Below are positions 50,290 through 59,709 of a stretch of 64,000 bases of DNA, piece after piece. The translations under genes were made by a program, and so were the position numbers. How positions within the stretch are numbered: the stretch's first letter is position 1; every line of letters begins with the position of its first letter. Source of the DNA: Rhodococcus koreensis. Lineage in GTDB: Bacteria; Actinomycetota; Actinomycetes; Mycobacteriales; Mycobacteriaceae. Location of the stretch: assembly GCF_900105905.1 (NCBI RefSeq), contig NZ_FNSV01000005.1:7564001-7628000 (forward strand). Reading direction: 5' to 3'. The notes under the pieces were generated by a model, which was not told the DNA's origin, searched no databases, and saw only the letters and a list, made by a program, of their open reading frames with translations.

Positions 50290-51807
50290 ATGCCGGTGAT
50301 CACCGTCCAGGACGTGCTGTCCGCTCCCACGCTCCGGCTCACGTCGATGAGCGGCACGGCCGGGGTGAACAACCCCATCACCGCAGCGCACGTGTCCGAA
50401 CTGACGCGCCCGCGGGATTGGCTGCAGGGCGGGGAGTTGCTGATGACCGTCGGTCTCATGCTTCCCATGACCGAGTCCGGGTGCCGCGACTACGTCCGGG
50501 ACTGCGTCGCGGGCGGGGTCGCCGCGCTGTGCCTGGGGCTGGGGCACGGGCTGCCCTATCAGGCACCACCGGCGCCGCTCGTCGAGGCGGCGCGTGAATT
50601 CGGCGTCCCGCTGCTCATCGCCCCCGATTCGGTGCCGTTCATCGCCATCACCAAGTGGATCTTCTCCCGGATAGCCGAGGAGGAGAAACGCGCGCTCGAG
50701 GATGCCATCGAATTGAGCTATCAGCTCACGGCGGTCGCGGCCGGACCGTCGCCGCTGAGCGGACTGCTCGACACGTGGCGTTCCGTCAGCGGCTCACTCT
50801 GCGCGGTGCTGGACGCGTCGGGCGGGGTCGTCCAACTCTCCGACGGGGTCGATGCGGCGTTCCTGCAGGACGCTGAGGATCAGGTGGGTCGATACACCAC
50901 CCGCGCCCGGGGCTGGACGGCGTTCGGTGGCGCCGGTCGGCGGGAACTCGAACTGCACCCCGTTCGCATCGAGAACCCGCTCGCGTTCGTCGTGCTCGAG
51001 AGGTCGGCGGACAGCGCGCTGCGGCACGCGTCCAATGTTCTCGTCTCGCTCCTGTCGCTCGAACTCGAACGCCGTCACGTGGCCGGCGAACCGGAACGGC
51101 AGCGGCGGGCGGCGGCGCTGGCGCAGTTGCTCCGGCCCGGACTCCGACGGGAACGCGCCCATCAGATCGCCGCCGGCATCGGGCTGTCCCGCGACCCCCT
51201 GCAGATCGCCGTCGTGCGCTCCACTCCCGACGCGGTGGCCGATCTGACCGTCCGGATCGGTTCGGCCCTCCCGGATGCCGTCCTGCGGCAGCGCAATTGG
51301 GACATCGAGATCGCGCACCCCGAGTCCGCCGGGCTCGCGGACCTGCTGTCCAGGGTCGCGGAGGGATGCGCGATCGGGATCGGCGCGCTGGTTCCCGTGG
51401 ACGCGCTGGCCGTGTCGGCGATGCAGGCACGGTCCCTCGTCGCGGTCAGTGCCCGGCTGGGCCGCGCCGTCGACGCCAAGGAGGGGGAGACCGTCCAGTT
51501 GCTGCTGCGCCTCGGCTCGGCCGACGTGCTCAGCGGCTTCTCGACCGCCGTCCTCGCACCCCTCGATCAGCTCGAGCCGCGCGAACGCGTCGAACTCCAG
51601 CGAACACTCGAGGAATGGCTGCGCGCCAACGGGGCATGGGACCCCGCGGCGGCTGCCCTCTCCGTGCACCGCAACACCGTCCGGAACCGGATCGACAAGA
51701 TCGCGGCGCTGACCGGACGGAACCTCGACCAGGCCGACGACCGCATGGAGTTGTGGCTGGCGCTCAAGGCCAGGGCGGTGACGCCGTCGACGGACGAACC
51801 CGACTGA
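50290..51807 (+). CDS. PucR-family transcriptional regulator
   Basis: 505 residues. The N-terminal PucR domain (ITVQDVLSAPTLRLTSMSGT then ELTRPRDWLQGGELLMT) senses ligand. A GGDEF-like central part precedes the C-terminal helix-turn-helix (AALSVHRNTVRNRIDKIAAL TGR). ATG 50290 is given. A GTG at 50296 has AAGGGG at better spacing and may be the true start. Divergent from the NCS1 permease gene with about 115 bases between, its likely target. Confidence 0.88.
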   Translation: MPVITVQDVLSAPTLRLTSMSGTAGVNNPITAAHVSELTRPRDWLQGGELLMTVGLMLPMTESGCRDYVRDCVAGGVAALCLGLGHGLPYQAPPAPLVEAAREFGVPLLIAPDSVPFIAITKWIFSRIAEEEKRALEDAIELSYQLTAVAAGPSPLSGLLDTWRSVSGSLCAVLDASGGVVQLSDGVDAAFLQDAEDQVGRYTTRARGWTAFGGAGRRELELHPVRIENPLAFVVLERSADSALRHASNVLVSLLSLELERRHVAGEPERQRRAAALAQLLRPGLRRERAHQIAAGIGLSRDPLQIAVVRSTPDAVADLTVRIGSALPDAVLRQRNWDIEIAHPESAGLADLLSRVAEGCAIGIGALVPVDALAVSAMQARSLVAVSARLGRAVDAKEGETVQLLLRLGSADVLSGFSTAVLAPLDQLEPRERVELQRTLEEWLRANGAWDPAAAALSVHRNTVRNRIDKIAALTGRNLDQADDRMELWLALKARAVTPSTDEPD

Positions 51808-51810
51808 CTC

Positions 51811-52866
51811 TCACGCCCGGACCAGGATCTTCACCGCCGTGTCGTTGTGCTCGATCAACGTGGTGAGTCCCTCGGAGACCAGATTGTCGAGTTCGATCCG
51901 GCCCGTGATGAACGGGGCCAGGTCGATCACCCCGCTGCGGACCATCTCGATCACCGCCTCGTGGTCGCGGACGTAGGCGATGGTGCCGCGCAGGTCGATC
52001 TCCTTGAGGACGAGTTTCTGCATGTCGACCGTCGCGGGCTTGCCCCAGATCGACACGTTCACCACCACGGCCGCGGGACGGACGGCGTCGAGGATGGTGT
52101 CGAGGACGGCGTTCACCCCCGCGCACTCGAACCCGAGATCGGCGCCGACGCCGCCGGTCAGCTCGAGCACCCGGGCCTTCACGTCCGCCGAGGACGGGTC
52201 GACGACGTGATCGGCGACCCCGCTGGACAGCGCCTTCTGCTTCCGGGCGTCGCTGAGTTCGGTGACGATCGTGGTGACACCCAGACCCTTCAGGACCGCG
52301 GCGACCAGGAGTCCGATCGGCCCGGCACCGCCGACCAGCGCGACGTCGCCGGCTTCGGCCCCGCTGCGGACGACGGCATGATGCGCGACGCTGAGCGGTT
52401 CGATCAGGGCTGCCTCGTCGAGCGGGATGTCGCCGATCTTGTGCACCCACCGGCGGTCGACCACCACCTTCTCACTGAGTCCGCCTCCGCCACCGGCCAA
52501 TCCGATGAACCCCATCTTCGTACACAGGTGATAATTGCCCGCCGTGCAGGACGCGCACTCGTTGCACACGAAGTACGGCTCCACCACCACGTTGTCGCCC
52601 ACCGCGACATCGGTGACGCCCTCACCGACCTCCTCCACCGTCCCGGAGAACTCGTGGCCCATCGTCACCGGCGCGTTCTCGTGCGACAGCGGATGCGGAT
52701 GTCCCGGCGGGGAGATGAAGATCGGGCCCTCCAGGTACTCGTGCAGGTCGGTGCCGCAGATGCCGCACCACCCGACCCGGAGTTTCACGGCGCCGGGCCG
52801 TAATTCCGGTTCGGGGATGTCGTCGATCCGGATGTCGCGTCGTCCGTGGAAGCGCGCTGCTCTCAT
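51811..52866 (-). CDS. zinc-dependent medium-chain alcohol dehydrogenase (butanediol-dehydrogenase-like)
   Basis: 351 residues. Catalytic zinc ligands are Cys in GWCGICGTDLHEY (about 34) and GHEFSG; the structural zinc lobe is CNECASCTAGNYHLC. The Rossmann motif is VGGAGPIGLLVAAVLKGLGV. EPLSVAHHAVVRS is typical of 2,3-butanediol and sorbitol dehydrogenases. Substrate open. It converges with the PucR gene. Confidence 0.88.
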   Translation of the reverse strand: MRAARFHGRRDIRIDDIPEPELRPGAVKLRVGWCGICGTDLHEYLEGPIFISPPGHPHPLSHENAPVTMGHEFSGTVEEVGEGVTDVAVGDNVVVEPYFVCNECASCTAGNYHLCTKMGFIGLAGGGGGLSEKVVVDRRWVHKIGDIPLDEAALIEPLSVAHHAVVRSGAEAGDVALVGGAGPIGLLVAAVLKGLGVTTIVTELSDARKQKALSSGVADHVVDPSSADVKARVLELTGGVGADLGFECAGVNAVLDTILDAVRPAAVVVNVSIWGKPATVDMQKLVLKEIDLRGTIAYVRDHEAVIEMVRSGVIDLAPFITGRIELDNLVSEGLTTLIEHNDTAVKILVRA

Positions 52867-53056
52867 GAATCCGCCCTCACCTCGTTGTGAACCTGCTGAT
52901 GGGCCGAACGGTACGACGCCGGCACGCGGCCGGGAAGGGTTGCAGTGCGTTGCAATCCGACGACGACTGTGTGACGTTCACCGGCGGATAGCTGGTTTGG
53001 CCGGATCTGCGGGTACCTTCGAAGGGAAAGACTGGTTCGATCTGGGGGAGTGAGGC

Positions 53057-53698
53057 ATGGCACGCATACGCACGGCGGCTGAAGCTGAAATCAATGCCGC
53101 CGAGCAGATGCAGAAGCTCGGTTACGGCGACGCGACAGCGCTACTCGGCGGCACGGACGGCGGCATCGACGTCTACTCGTCACGCGCGTACGCGCAGGTG
53201 AAGTGGCGCGGCGGCAGCGCAGGCAAATCGGATCTCGCGAACCTCTACGGCACCCGCGGAACCAGCCACGCCCGGAAACTGCTGTACTTCTCCGGCCCCG
53301 GATACACCGACGAGGCCGTCGACTACGCGGACGCCGTCGGCATCGCCCTGTTCCGGTGCGAACCCGACGGCGAAACCCCGCCGCTCGGCGCCCACGCCCC
53401 GAAACTGGTGGCCGCCGCTCGTAACTCGACGGTTGCGGTGACCCCGTCCCCGCCGCCCCCACCCGAGCCCGAGTCGCCGGCGCGCATCGTCGCCCGCAAC
53501 GCATGGGCGATGATCGCGGGCTTCTTCGGCGCGCACTGGCAACTGCTCGGCGCCGTCGTCTGCACGATCGTCCTCATGATCGCCCCCTTCGGCGAGGGGA
53601 ACGTCGGGCTCCGCGTGTTCGCGACCATCCTCGCCGTCGTCGGCGCGCCGGTGTTCTGGCTCCTCTTCGTCCAGCACCGGCACGCGAGGGCCGGATAG
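53057..53698 (+). CDS. Mrr-like PD-(D/E)XK nuclease with C-terminal membrane anchor
   Basis: 213 residues, ATG 53057. Residues 16-49 hold the restriction-endonuclease-like core: a helix Glu (AAEQMQKLGYGDA), D38 in LLGGTDGGIDVYS and Q47-V-K49 in YAQVKW. This is the Mrr pattern. A Pro-rich linker (TPSPPPPPEPES) leads to two hydrophobic segments at about 150-200 (LLGAVVCTIVLMIAPF, FATILAVVGAPVFWLLFV). A membrane-tethered nuclease could meet incoming DNA or act in abortive infection. It stands alone, with no methylase nearby. Confidence 0.78.
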   Translation: MARIRTAAEAEINAAEQMQKLGYGDATALLGGTDGGIDVYSSRAYAQVKWRGGSAGKSDLANLYGTRGTSHARKLLYFSGPGYTDEAVDYADAVGIALFRCEPDGETPPLGAHAPKLVAAARNSTVAVTPSPPPPPEPESPARIVARNAWAMIAGFFGAHWQLLGAVVCTIVLMIAPFGEGNVGLRVFATILAVVGAPVFWLLFVQHRHARAG

Positions 53699-53772
53699 TT
53701 CGACCCCGTAACGATTTCGCTCGCGCCGACGACAGCCAGCGTGACTGTCGACATTCGAGTGGAATCGCGGAG

Positions 53773-53868
53773 ATGAATATGGGCTTGATCAACGGCCTGA
53801 TGGGTAATTCGGGAAAGATCGACCCGGCTGCGGTGCAGGCGATTCTGTCGCATTTCGTCGCCGGGTAG
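53773..53868 (+). pseudogene. 5' remnant of a bacterial PH-domain gene
   Basis: A 31-codon frame reads MNMGLINGLMGNSGKIDPAA, then VQAILSHFVAG and stops. This resembles the first 30 residues of bacterial PH-domain proteins (MGLxxGLxGNASxIDxxxxQ). The rest of that domain is missing. A long palindrome follows 20 bases later. It could also be a genuine micro-protein. Confidence 0.45.
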
Positions 53869-53887
53869 CGCACCCGACCCCCGAAAT

Positions 53888-53931
53888 ACGAGAACACCAC
53901 CGCCGGTACGTACCGGCGGTGGTGTTCTCGT
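53888..53931. terminator. 44-bp perfect palindrome, bidirectional terminator
   Basis: Every base from 53888 to 53931 pairs with its partner; the centre is CGGTACGTACCG. It lies between the PH remnant (plus) and the end of ribH (minus), so it probably ends both transcripts. Confidence 0.8.
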
Positions 53932-53950
53932 TGCGGATTCGGGAGGCGAG

Positions 53951-54412
53951 TCAGTTCGCGGTCGGCAGCGACTTCAGCGATGTGACGGTGGCGACGCAGG
54001 CCCGCGCGGCCTCGGCGCCCTTCTTGACGAAGTGCTCGCCGAAGTAGGTGAGGTGCTCGTCGTGCTCGTGGAAGTGGTGCGGGGTCAGCACAACCGAGAA
54101 CACCGGCACGTCCGTGTCGAGTTGCACCCGCATGAGGCCGTCGATCACCGCGGTCGCGACGAACTCGTGCCGGTAGATGCCGCCGTCGACGACGAGCGCG
54201 GCCGCGACGACGGCGTCGTAACGCCCCGTGAGGGCGAGGCGGCGTGCGTGCAGCGGGATCTCGAACGCGCCCGGTACCTCGAAGAAGTCCAGGTCGTCCT
54301 TCGAATAGCCCAGCGTAGTCACCTCGTCGGTGAAGCCGTCGCGTGCGCGGTCGACGATGCTGCGGTGCCACGTGGCCTGGATAAACGCGATTCGTCCCTG
54401 ACTCTCACTCAT
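53951..54412 (-). CDS. ribH: 6,7-dimethyl-8-ribityllumazine synthase (RibH2-like)
   Basis: 153 residues. Substrate-site patterns are FIQATWHRSIVDRARDGF, FEVPGAFEIPLHARRLA and VDGGIYRHEFVATAVIDGLM, with VFSVVLTPHHFHEH (catalytic His region). The sequence resembles the type II, decameric RibH2 form rather than the rib-operon RibH. It joins the RibB and RibA-derived products to make lumazine. It stands alone here, far from ribBA at 3.8 kb, so is probably a second copy. Confidence 0.88.
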   Translation of the reverse strand: MSESQGRIAFIQATWHRSIVDRARDGFTDEVTTLGYSKDDLDFFEVPGAFEIPLHARRLALTGRYDAVVAAALVVDGGIYRHEFVATAVIDGLMRVQLDTDVPVFSVVLTPHHFHEHDEHLTYFGEHFVKKGAEAARACVATVTSLKSLPTAN

Positions 54413-54435
54413 GGTCTGAAACTACTGCACCGGTC

Positions 54436-54948
54436 CTAGCGGTGTGAACGGGGCAGTGCCGTCGACCGGCCCCACCCGGAGTCGTCGGTGAGGTGCTCGA
54501 GCAGCGGCTGAATCCGGTACGGCAGCGGGCTCGTCAGCGCGATGGTGGTCGTCGAATGCGTGATGCCGGGCAGGTTCGCGATCTTCTCCAGCAACTTCTG
54601 CAGCTCCGCGTGAGTGGACGTCGCCACCCGCACCAGCAGGTCCTCCCGGCCGGTGGTCGCGTGGATCTCGATGACCTCCGGCAGGTCGACGAGACGGTTG
54701 CCGACGGCGGTCAGCTTGCCCTGTTCGAGTTCCAGCCCGACGAACGCCTGGATGGGAATGCCGACCTCGGCGAGGTCGAGGTTGGGGCGGAAGCCGGTGA
54801 GCAGCCCGCTGGTCTCCATGCGCTTCATCCGGGACTGCACCGTGTTGCGGGCGACGCCCAGCGAGTTGGCGAGTTCGGCCACGCTCATGCGTGAGTCCTG
54901 GCCGAGCAGTCCGAGCAACTGCACGTCGAGCTTGTCGATGCTGAGCAC
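54436..54948 (-). CDS. Lrp/AsnC-family regulator
   Basis: 170 residues. The N-terminal HTH is LDVQLLGLLGQDSRMSVAEL then ANSLGVARNTVQSRMKRMET. The C-terminal RAM domain has AFVGLELEQGKL, TGREDLLVRVAT and ITHSTTTIALTSPLPYRIQP. Divergent by 137 bases from the indolepyruvate oxidoreductase and amino-acid dehydrogenase operon. It is therefore very likely its regulator, sensing an amino acid. Confidence 0.9.
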   Translation of the reverse strand: MLSIDKLDVQLLGLLGQDSRMSVAELANSLGVARNTVQSRMKRMETSGLLTGFRPNLDLAEVGIPIQAFVGLELEQGKLTAVGNRLVDLPEVIEIHATTGREDLLVRVATSTHAELQKLLEKIANLPGITHSTTTIALTSPLPYRIQPLLEHLTDDSGWGRSTALPRSHR

Positions 54949-54990
54949 TTTGGGTACCTCCGGGAAGTGACCACCGTCACCTGTTGCGTG

Positions 54991-55044
54991 AACTGATCAG
55001 TTGATCCGATTTGCGTTGACCAAATCATAGAGCAGATACAGGAT
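54991..55044 (+). promoter_or_regulatory. Lrp operator candidate and promoter of the amino-acid catabolic operon
   Basis: AACTGATCAGTT at 54991-55002 is a perfect 12-bp palindrome. TTGACC at 55016-55021 and a weak -10 (CAGGAT, 55039-55044) with 17-base spacing follow. Placement between the divergent Lrp gene and its probable target supports the call; the -10 is poor. Confidence 0.4.
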
Positions 55045-55085
55045 CAAGCTCACGAAATGCTCAACGCGACGGATCGGGAATCGCA

Positions 55086-58000
55086 ATGACTCAGCTAGAC
55101 GACGCTCGCACCAGTGCAGCATCCTTTGATCTCGCCGACCGATACCGGGCCGACTCGGGTCCGGTGTTGATGACCGGTGTCCAGGCCATCGCCCGCCAGC
55201 TGGTGGAGCAGCACGAACGCGACCGCCGCGCGGGCCTGAACGTCGCGACGTTCGTCTCCGGCTACCAGGGCAGCCCCCTCGCCGGCCTCGACCGCACCAT
55301 CGCCGCCATCCCCACGCTGAGCACCGACCACGACGTGAAATTCGTGCCCGGCATGAACGAGGAACTCGCCGCGACGTCCGTCTGGGGCAGCCAGGTGGAC
55401 CTCCCGCAGGGTGAGCGCACCCACGACGGCGTCGTCGGCGTCTGGTACGGCAAGGGTCCCGGCCTCGACCGCGCCAGCGACTCCATCCGGCACGCCGCGA
55501 TGTACGGCGCCAACGCGCGCGGCGGCGTCCTCGTCCTCGTGGGCGACGACCCCAACGCCAAGTCCTCCACCATCCCCTGCGCCAGCGAACGGTCCATGGC
55601 CGCGATGGGAATGCCCGTCTTCTTCCCGCGCAACGCCGAGGAGGTCATCACGTTCGGCCTCTACGGGGTGGCGCTGTCGCGGATCTCCGGCTGCTGGTCG
55701 GGCATGAAGATCGTCGCCGACGTCGCCGACGGACTCTGGACCCTCGACCGCGACTTCGCCGGCCTCGACATCGTGCTCCCCGAGATCGAGTGGAACGGCA
55801 AGCCGTGGTCGTACCGGCAGCGCGTGCTCGCGTCCCCGCCCGACAGCGTCTACGCCGAGGCCGACCTGTACGGCCCGCGCTGGGCGATGGTCGAGGCGTT
55901 CAACGCCGCCAACGACATCGACGCGATCGAGGTCAACCCGCGCACCGCGTGGCTGGGTATCGCCGCTGTCGGCACCGCGTACGACTCGCTGCGCCAGGCC
56001 CTGCTCGACCTCGGGCTCGGCGACTCCCAGCTCGAGGACGCCGGCATCCGCATCCTCAGGGTCGGCATGCCCTACCCGCTGGGTTCCGACAAGGTTCGCG
56101 AACTCGCCGACGGCGTCGAGCAGGTCCTCGTCGTCGAGGAGAAGATGCCGTTCGTCGAGTCGCAGCTCAAGGACATCCTGTACGGCGGCGCCAGTGCACC
56201 CGCCGTGCTGGGCAAGAAGAACGCGCAGGGCAAGAACCTGATCCCCGTCGACGGCGAACTGACCGCCGCCCGGCTCACCGGACCGCTGCGACGCGTCCTG
56301 AAGGACCGGGTCGCGCTGACCCCGGCCCCGCCGCCGCGCCTCGAACTGACCGTCCTCCCGACGTCGCGCACCCCGTACTTCTGCTCCGGCTGCCCGCACA
56401 ACCGCTCCACCGCGGTGCCCGAGGGATCGATCGCGGGCGGCGGCATCGGCTGCCACACCCTGGTCACGATGTCCGGCCGTACCGACAGTGCCGTCACCAT
56501 GCTCACCCAGATGGGCGGCGAGGGCGCGCAGTGGATCGGGCAGGCCCCGTTCAGCGACGTCAAGCACATGTTCCAGAACGTCGGCGACGGCACCTACTTC
56601 CACTCCGGCCAGCTCGCCGTGCAGGCGTGCGTCGCGGCCGGCGTCAACATCACGTACAAGGTGCTCTACAACTCCGCCGTCGCGATGACCGGCGCCCAGG
56701 ACGCCGAGGCCGGGCTGACCGTGCCGCAGCTGACCCACAAGCTGGCGTCCGAGGGCGTCAAGCAGATCATCGTCTGCGCCGAGGACCCGAAGCGGCACAA
56801 GGGCGCCCACTTCGCCGCCAACACGCTGCTGTGGGACCGCACCCGGCTCGACGAGGCGCAGCGCGTCCTGCGCGACATCGAGGGCGTCACCGTCCTCATC
56901 TTCGATCAGCAGTGCGCCGCCGAGGCCCGCCGCAAGCGCAAGCGCGGCAAGCTGCCCGCCCGCCGCACCCGCGTCGTCATCAACGAGGCCGTCTGCGAGG
57001 GCTGCGGCGACTGCGGCGTCAAGTCGAACTGCCTGTCCGTGCAGCCCGTCGACACCGAGTTCGGCCGCAAGACCAAGATCGACCAGACCAGCTGCAACAC
57101 CGACTACTCCTGCCTCGAGGGCGACTGCCCGTCGTTCGTGACGGTCGAACTGCCCGAGGAGGGCGCGCCGAAGACGTTGCGCGAGATCCCGGTTCCGCCA
57201 GAGGTCGGCGACCCCGATCCCGCCGTGTGGACCGGAACCCACAACCTGTTCATGGCCGGTGTCGGTGGTACCGGCATCGTCACCGTCAACCAGGTGCTGG
57301 GCATGGCCGCGCTGCGCGCCGGGCTGCACGTCGAGGGACTCGACCAGACCGGTCTCAGCCAGAAGGCCGGACCCGTCACGTCGCACCTGCGGCTCAGCGA
57401 CCAGAAGACGCGTGCGGGGAGCTCGGCGCCGTCCAACCGGATCAGCCCCGCGACCGCCGACTGCGTCCTCGCGTTCGACCTGCTGACCGCCGCCGACGCC
57501 AAGTACGCCGGCTTCGGCAGCTCCGACCGCACCATCACGGTCGCGTCGACGAGCCAGACCCCGACCGGCGACATGGTCTACGACCCCGCCGTCCGCTACC
57601 CGGACGAGGACAAGCTGCTCGAGCGTCTCGACGTCTCGGCCCGCGAACTGACCGCGATCGACGGCCTCGCCGCCGCCACCGCGCTGTTCGGCAGCACCGC
57701 CGCCGCCAACTTCCTGCTGGTCGGCGCCGCCTACCAGGCCGGCGGGCTGCCCGTCCCCGCCCGGTTCATCGAGGAAGCCCTCGAGATCAACGGGGTGGCC
57801 GTCGAGTCCAACAAGGCCGCGTTCCACTGGGGACGCGTCGCCGTCGCCGACCGGGCGGCCTTCCTCGACGCCACCAGCTCGGCCGCCGTGCCGCAGCGCA
57901 GCGACACCGTCGTCCCGGCCCACCTGTTCGCCGGGTCCACCCTCGACGGCGCGACCCGCGAGCTCACCGAACGCCGGGCCGCGAACCTGGTCGCCTTCCA

Positions 58001-58598
58001 GGGTGACCGCGTCGCCGCCCGCTACATCGCCCTGGTGCAGCAGGCGTGGAACGCCGAGCGCGCACTGGGCAGCCGGACCGAGTTCAGCGAGGCCGTCGCC
58101 GCCGGGCTGCACAAGCTCACCGCCTACAAGGACGAGTACGAAGTGGCCCGGATGCTCACCGACCAGGCCTTCCTCGACGCGGCCGCCGGCGAGGTCCCCG
58201 GCGCCGGAAAGCTCACCTATAAGCTGCACCCGCCGGTCCTCAAGGCCATGGGCCGCAAGACCAAGATCGGATTCGGCCCCCGCTCCCACGTCGCGCTCAA
58301 GACCCTCGCCAAGGCGAAGTTCCTGCGCGGCACCGCGTTCGACCCGTTCGGCTACGCCAAGGTCCGTCGTCTCGAGCGTCAACTGCTCGCGCACTACGAG
58401 GCCACGGTCGCCGGCCTGATCGCCGACCTCACCGCCGACACCTACGACACCGCCACGCTGATCGCCGCGACTCCCGACCTCGTCCGGGGCTACGAGGACG
58501 TCAAGCTGCGCAACGTCACCGTCTACCTCCAGCGTCTCGCCGAACTCGGCGTCGACACCTCCACCATCACCATCGCCACCCCTTCGGAAAGGTCCTGA
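55086..58598 (+). CDS. indolepyruvate ferredoxin oxidoreductase (fused, about 1170 residues)
   Basis: Domains in order: pyrimidine-binding TPP half (ATFVSGYQGSPLAGLDRTIA, near residue 60); TPP-binding half (CPHNRSTAVPEGSIAGGGIG, then HTLVTMSGRTDSAVTMLTQM and NVGDGTYFHSG, about 440-560); a Cys-rich Fe-S part (CEGCGDCGVKSNCLSVQP, CNTDYSCLEGDCP, about 635-685); the gamma domain GVGGTGIVTVNQVLGMAAL. The enzyme oxidatively decarboxylates aryl or branched 2-oxo acids to acyl-CoA with ferredoxin. Only 6 bases separate it from the amino-acid dehydrogenase that would make its 2-oxo acid. Confidence 0.92.
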   Translation: MTQLDDARTSAASFDLADRYRADSGPVLMTGVQAIARQLVEQHERDRRAGLNVATFVSGYQGSPLAGLDRTIAAIPTLSTDHDVKFVPGMNEELAATSVWGSQVDLPQGERTHDGVVGVWYGKGPGLDRASDSIRHAAMYGANARGGVLVLVGDDPNAKSSTIPCASERSMAAMGMPVFFPRNAEEVITFGLYGVALSRISGCWSGMKIVADVADGLWTLDRDFAGLDIVLPEIEWNGKPWSYRQRVLASPPDSVYAEADLYGPRWAMVEAFNAANDIDAIEVNPRTAWLGIAAVGTAYDSLRQALLDLGLGDSQLEDAGIRILRVGMPYPLGSDKVRELADGVEQVLVVEEKMPFVESQLKDILYGGASAPAVLGKKNAQGKNLIPVDGELTAARLTGPLRRVLKDRVALTPAPPPRLELTVLPTSRTPYFCSGCPHNRSTAVPEGSIAGGGIGCHTLVTMSGRTDSAVTMLTQMGGEGAQWIGQAPFSDVKHMFQNVGDGTYFHSGQLAVQACVAAGVNITYKVLYNSAVAMTGAQDAEAGLTVPQLTHKLASEGVKQIIVCAEDPKRHKGAHFAANTLLWDRTRLDEAQRVLRDIEGVTVLIFDQQCAAEARRKRKRGKLPARRTRVVINEAVCEGCGDCGVKSNCLSVQPVDTEFGRKTKIDQTSCNTDYSCLEGDCPSFVTVELPEEGAPKTLREIPVPPEVGDPDPAVWTGTHNLFMAGVGGTGIVTVNQVLGMAALRAGLHVEGLDQTGLSQKAGPVTSHLRLSDQKTRAGSSAPSNRISPATADCVLAFDLLTAADAKYAGFGSSDRTITVASTSQTPTGDMVYDPAVRYPDEDKLLERLDVSARELTAIDGLAAATALFGSTAAANFLLVGAAYQAGGLPVPARFIEEALEINGVAVESNKAAFHWGRVAVADRAAFLDATSSAAVPQRSDTVVPAHLFAGSTLDGATRELTERRAANLVAFQGDRVAARYIALVQQAWNAERALGSRTEFSEAVAAGLHKLTAYKDEYEVARMLTDQAFLDAAAGEVPGAGKLTYKLHPPVLKAMGRKTKIGFGPRSHVALKTLAKAKFLRGTAFDPFGYAKVRRLERQLLAHYEATVAGLIADLTADTYDTATLIAATPDLVRGYEDVKLRNVTVYLQRLAELGVDTSTITIATPSERS

Positions 58599-58604
58599 GA
58601 AGAC

Positions 58605-59699
58605 ATGACTCTCACCGCGGAACGTCACGCCACCGCACCGCTCCAGAACGCCGGAGTGTTCGAACGGACCGATTTCCCCACCGACACCGCGCACGAGCAG
58701 GTGACGTTCTTCCAGGACCCCGCCACCGGACTCAAGGCGATCGTCGCGATCCACGACACCACCCTCGGACCGGCGCTCGGCGGCACCCGGTTCTACCCCT
58801 ACGCCGACGAGGCCGCCGCCCTCAAGGATGTCCTGCGGCTGTCGCGGGGCATGACCTACAAGTCGGCGATCGCCGGAGTCGACCTCGGCGGCGGCAAGGC
58901 CGTCATCATCGGCGACCCGGCCACCGGAAAGTCGGAGGCGCTGCTCGAGGCGTACGCCCGCTTCGTCCAGACGCTCGGCGGGCGCTACATCACCGCCGGT
59001 GACGTGGGCACCAACTCCGACGACCTCGACGTGATGGGCCGCGCCACCGAGTACGTCGTCGGACGCAACACGTCCGCCGGCGGATCCGGTGACAGCGCCC
59101 CGATGACCGCCCTCGGCGTCTTCCAGGGCATGCGCGCCGGCGCGCAGGAGAAGTGGGGCACCCCGAGCCTCGCCGGACGCGTCGTCGGGGTCGAGGGCAC
59201 CGGCAAGGTCGGCTACCAGCTGATCAAGCTGCTGCTCGCCGACGGTGCATCGGTGGTCGCCACCGACGTCAACGCCGCCGCACTCGATCGGGTGGCCCGC
59301 GACTTCCCCGAGGTGAAGATCGCCTCCAGCGTCATCGACCTGGAACTCGACGTCTACGCACCCTGCGCGATGGGCGCCACCCTCACCGACGAATCCGTCG
59401 CCGCGATCACCGCCCAGGTGATCTGCGGGGCCGCGAACAACCAGCTCGCCCACCCGATCGTCGAGCACGATCTCGGTGACCGCGGCATCACGTGGGTCCC
59501 CGACTACGTCGCCAACGGCGGCGGACTCATCCAGGTCGCCGGTGAGCGGCTCGGCACGTCCGCCGACGACGTCCGCGCGCAGGTCGAGAAGATCTTCGCC
59601 ACCGTCGTGCAGATCCTCGACGTCGCGAAGCGGGACGGCATCCTCGCCGGCGCCGCAGCCGACGCCGTCGCCGAGGCCCGGATCGCGGCAGCGAAGTAG
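58605..59699 (+). CDS. Glu/Leu/Phe/Val-type amino-acid dehydrogenase
   Basis: 364 residues. Family pattern: IHDTTLGPALGGTRFYPYAD, SRGMTYKSAIAGVDLGGGKA with the catalytic Lys, the second acid-binding site GRYITAGDVGTNSDDLDVMG, and the NAD fold VGVEGTGKVGYQLIKLL. The Leu/Val/Phe branch fits better than Glu. It deaminates a branched or aromatic amino acid to the 2-oxo acid handled by the upstream oxidoreductase. A family A hairpin follows. Confidence 0.9.
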   Translation: MTLTAERHATAPLQNAGVFERTDFPTDTAHEQVTFFQDPATGLKAIVAIHDTTLGPALGGTRFYPYADEAAALKDVLRLSRGMTYKSAIAGVDLGGGKAVIIGDPATGKSEALLEAYARFVQTLGGRYITAGDVGTNSDDLDVMGRATEYVVGRNTSAGGSGDSAPMTALGVFQGMRAGAQEKWGTPSLAGRVVGVEGTGKVGYQLIKLLLADGASVVATDVNAAALDRVARDFPEVKIASSVIDLELDVYAPCAMGATLTDESVAAITAQVICGAANNQLAHPIVEHDLGDRGITWVPDYVANGGGLIQVAGERLGTSADDVRAQVEKIFATVVQILDVAKRDGILAGAAADAVAEARIAAAK

Positions 59700-59709
59700 G
59701 CGGCTCCGC

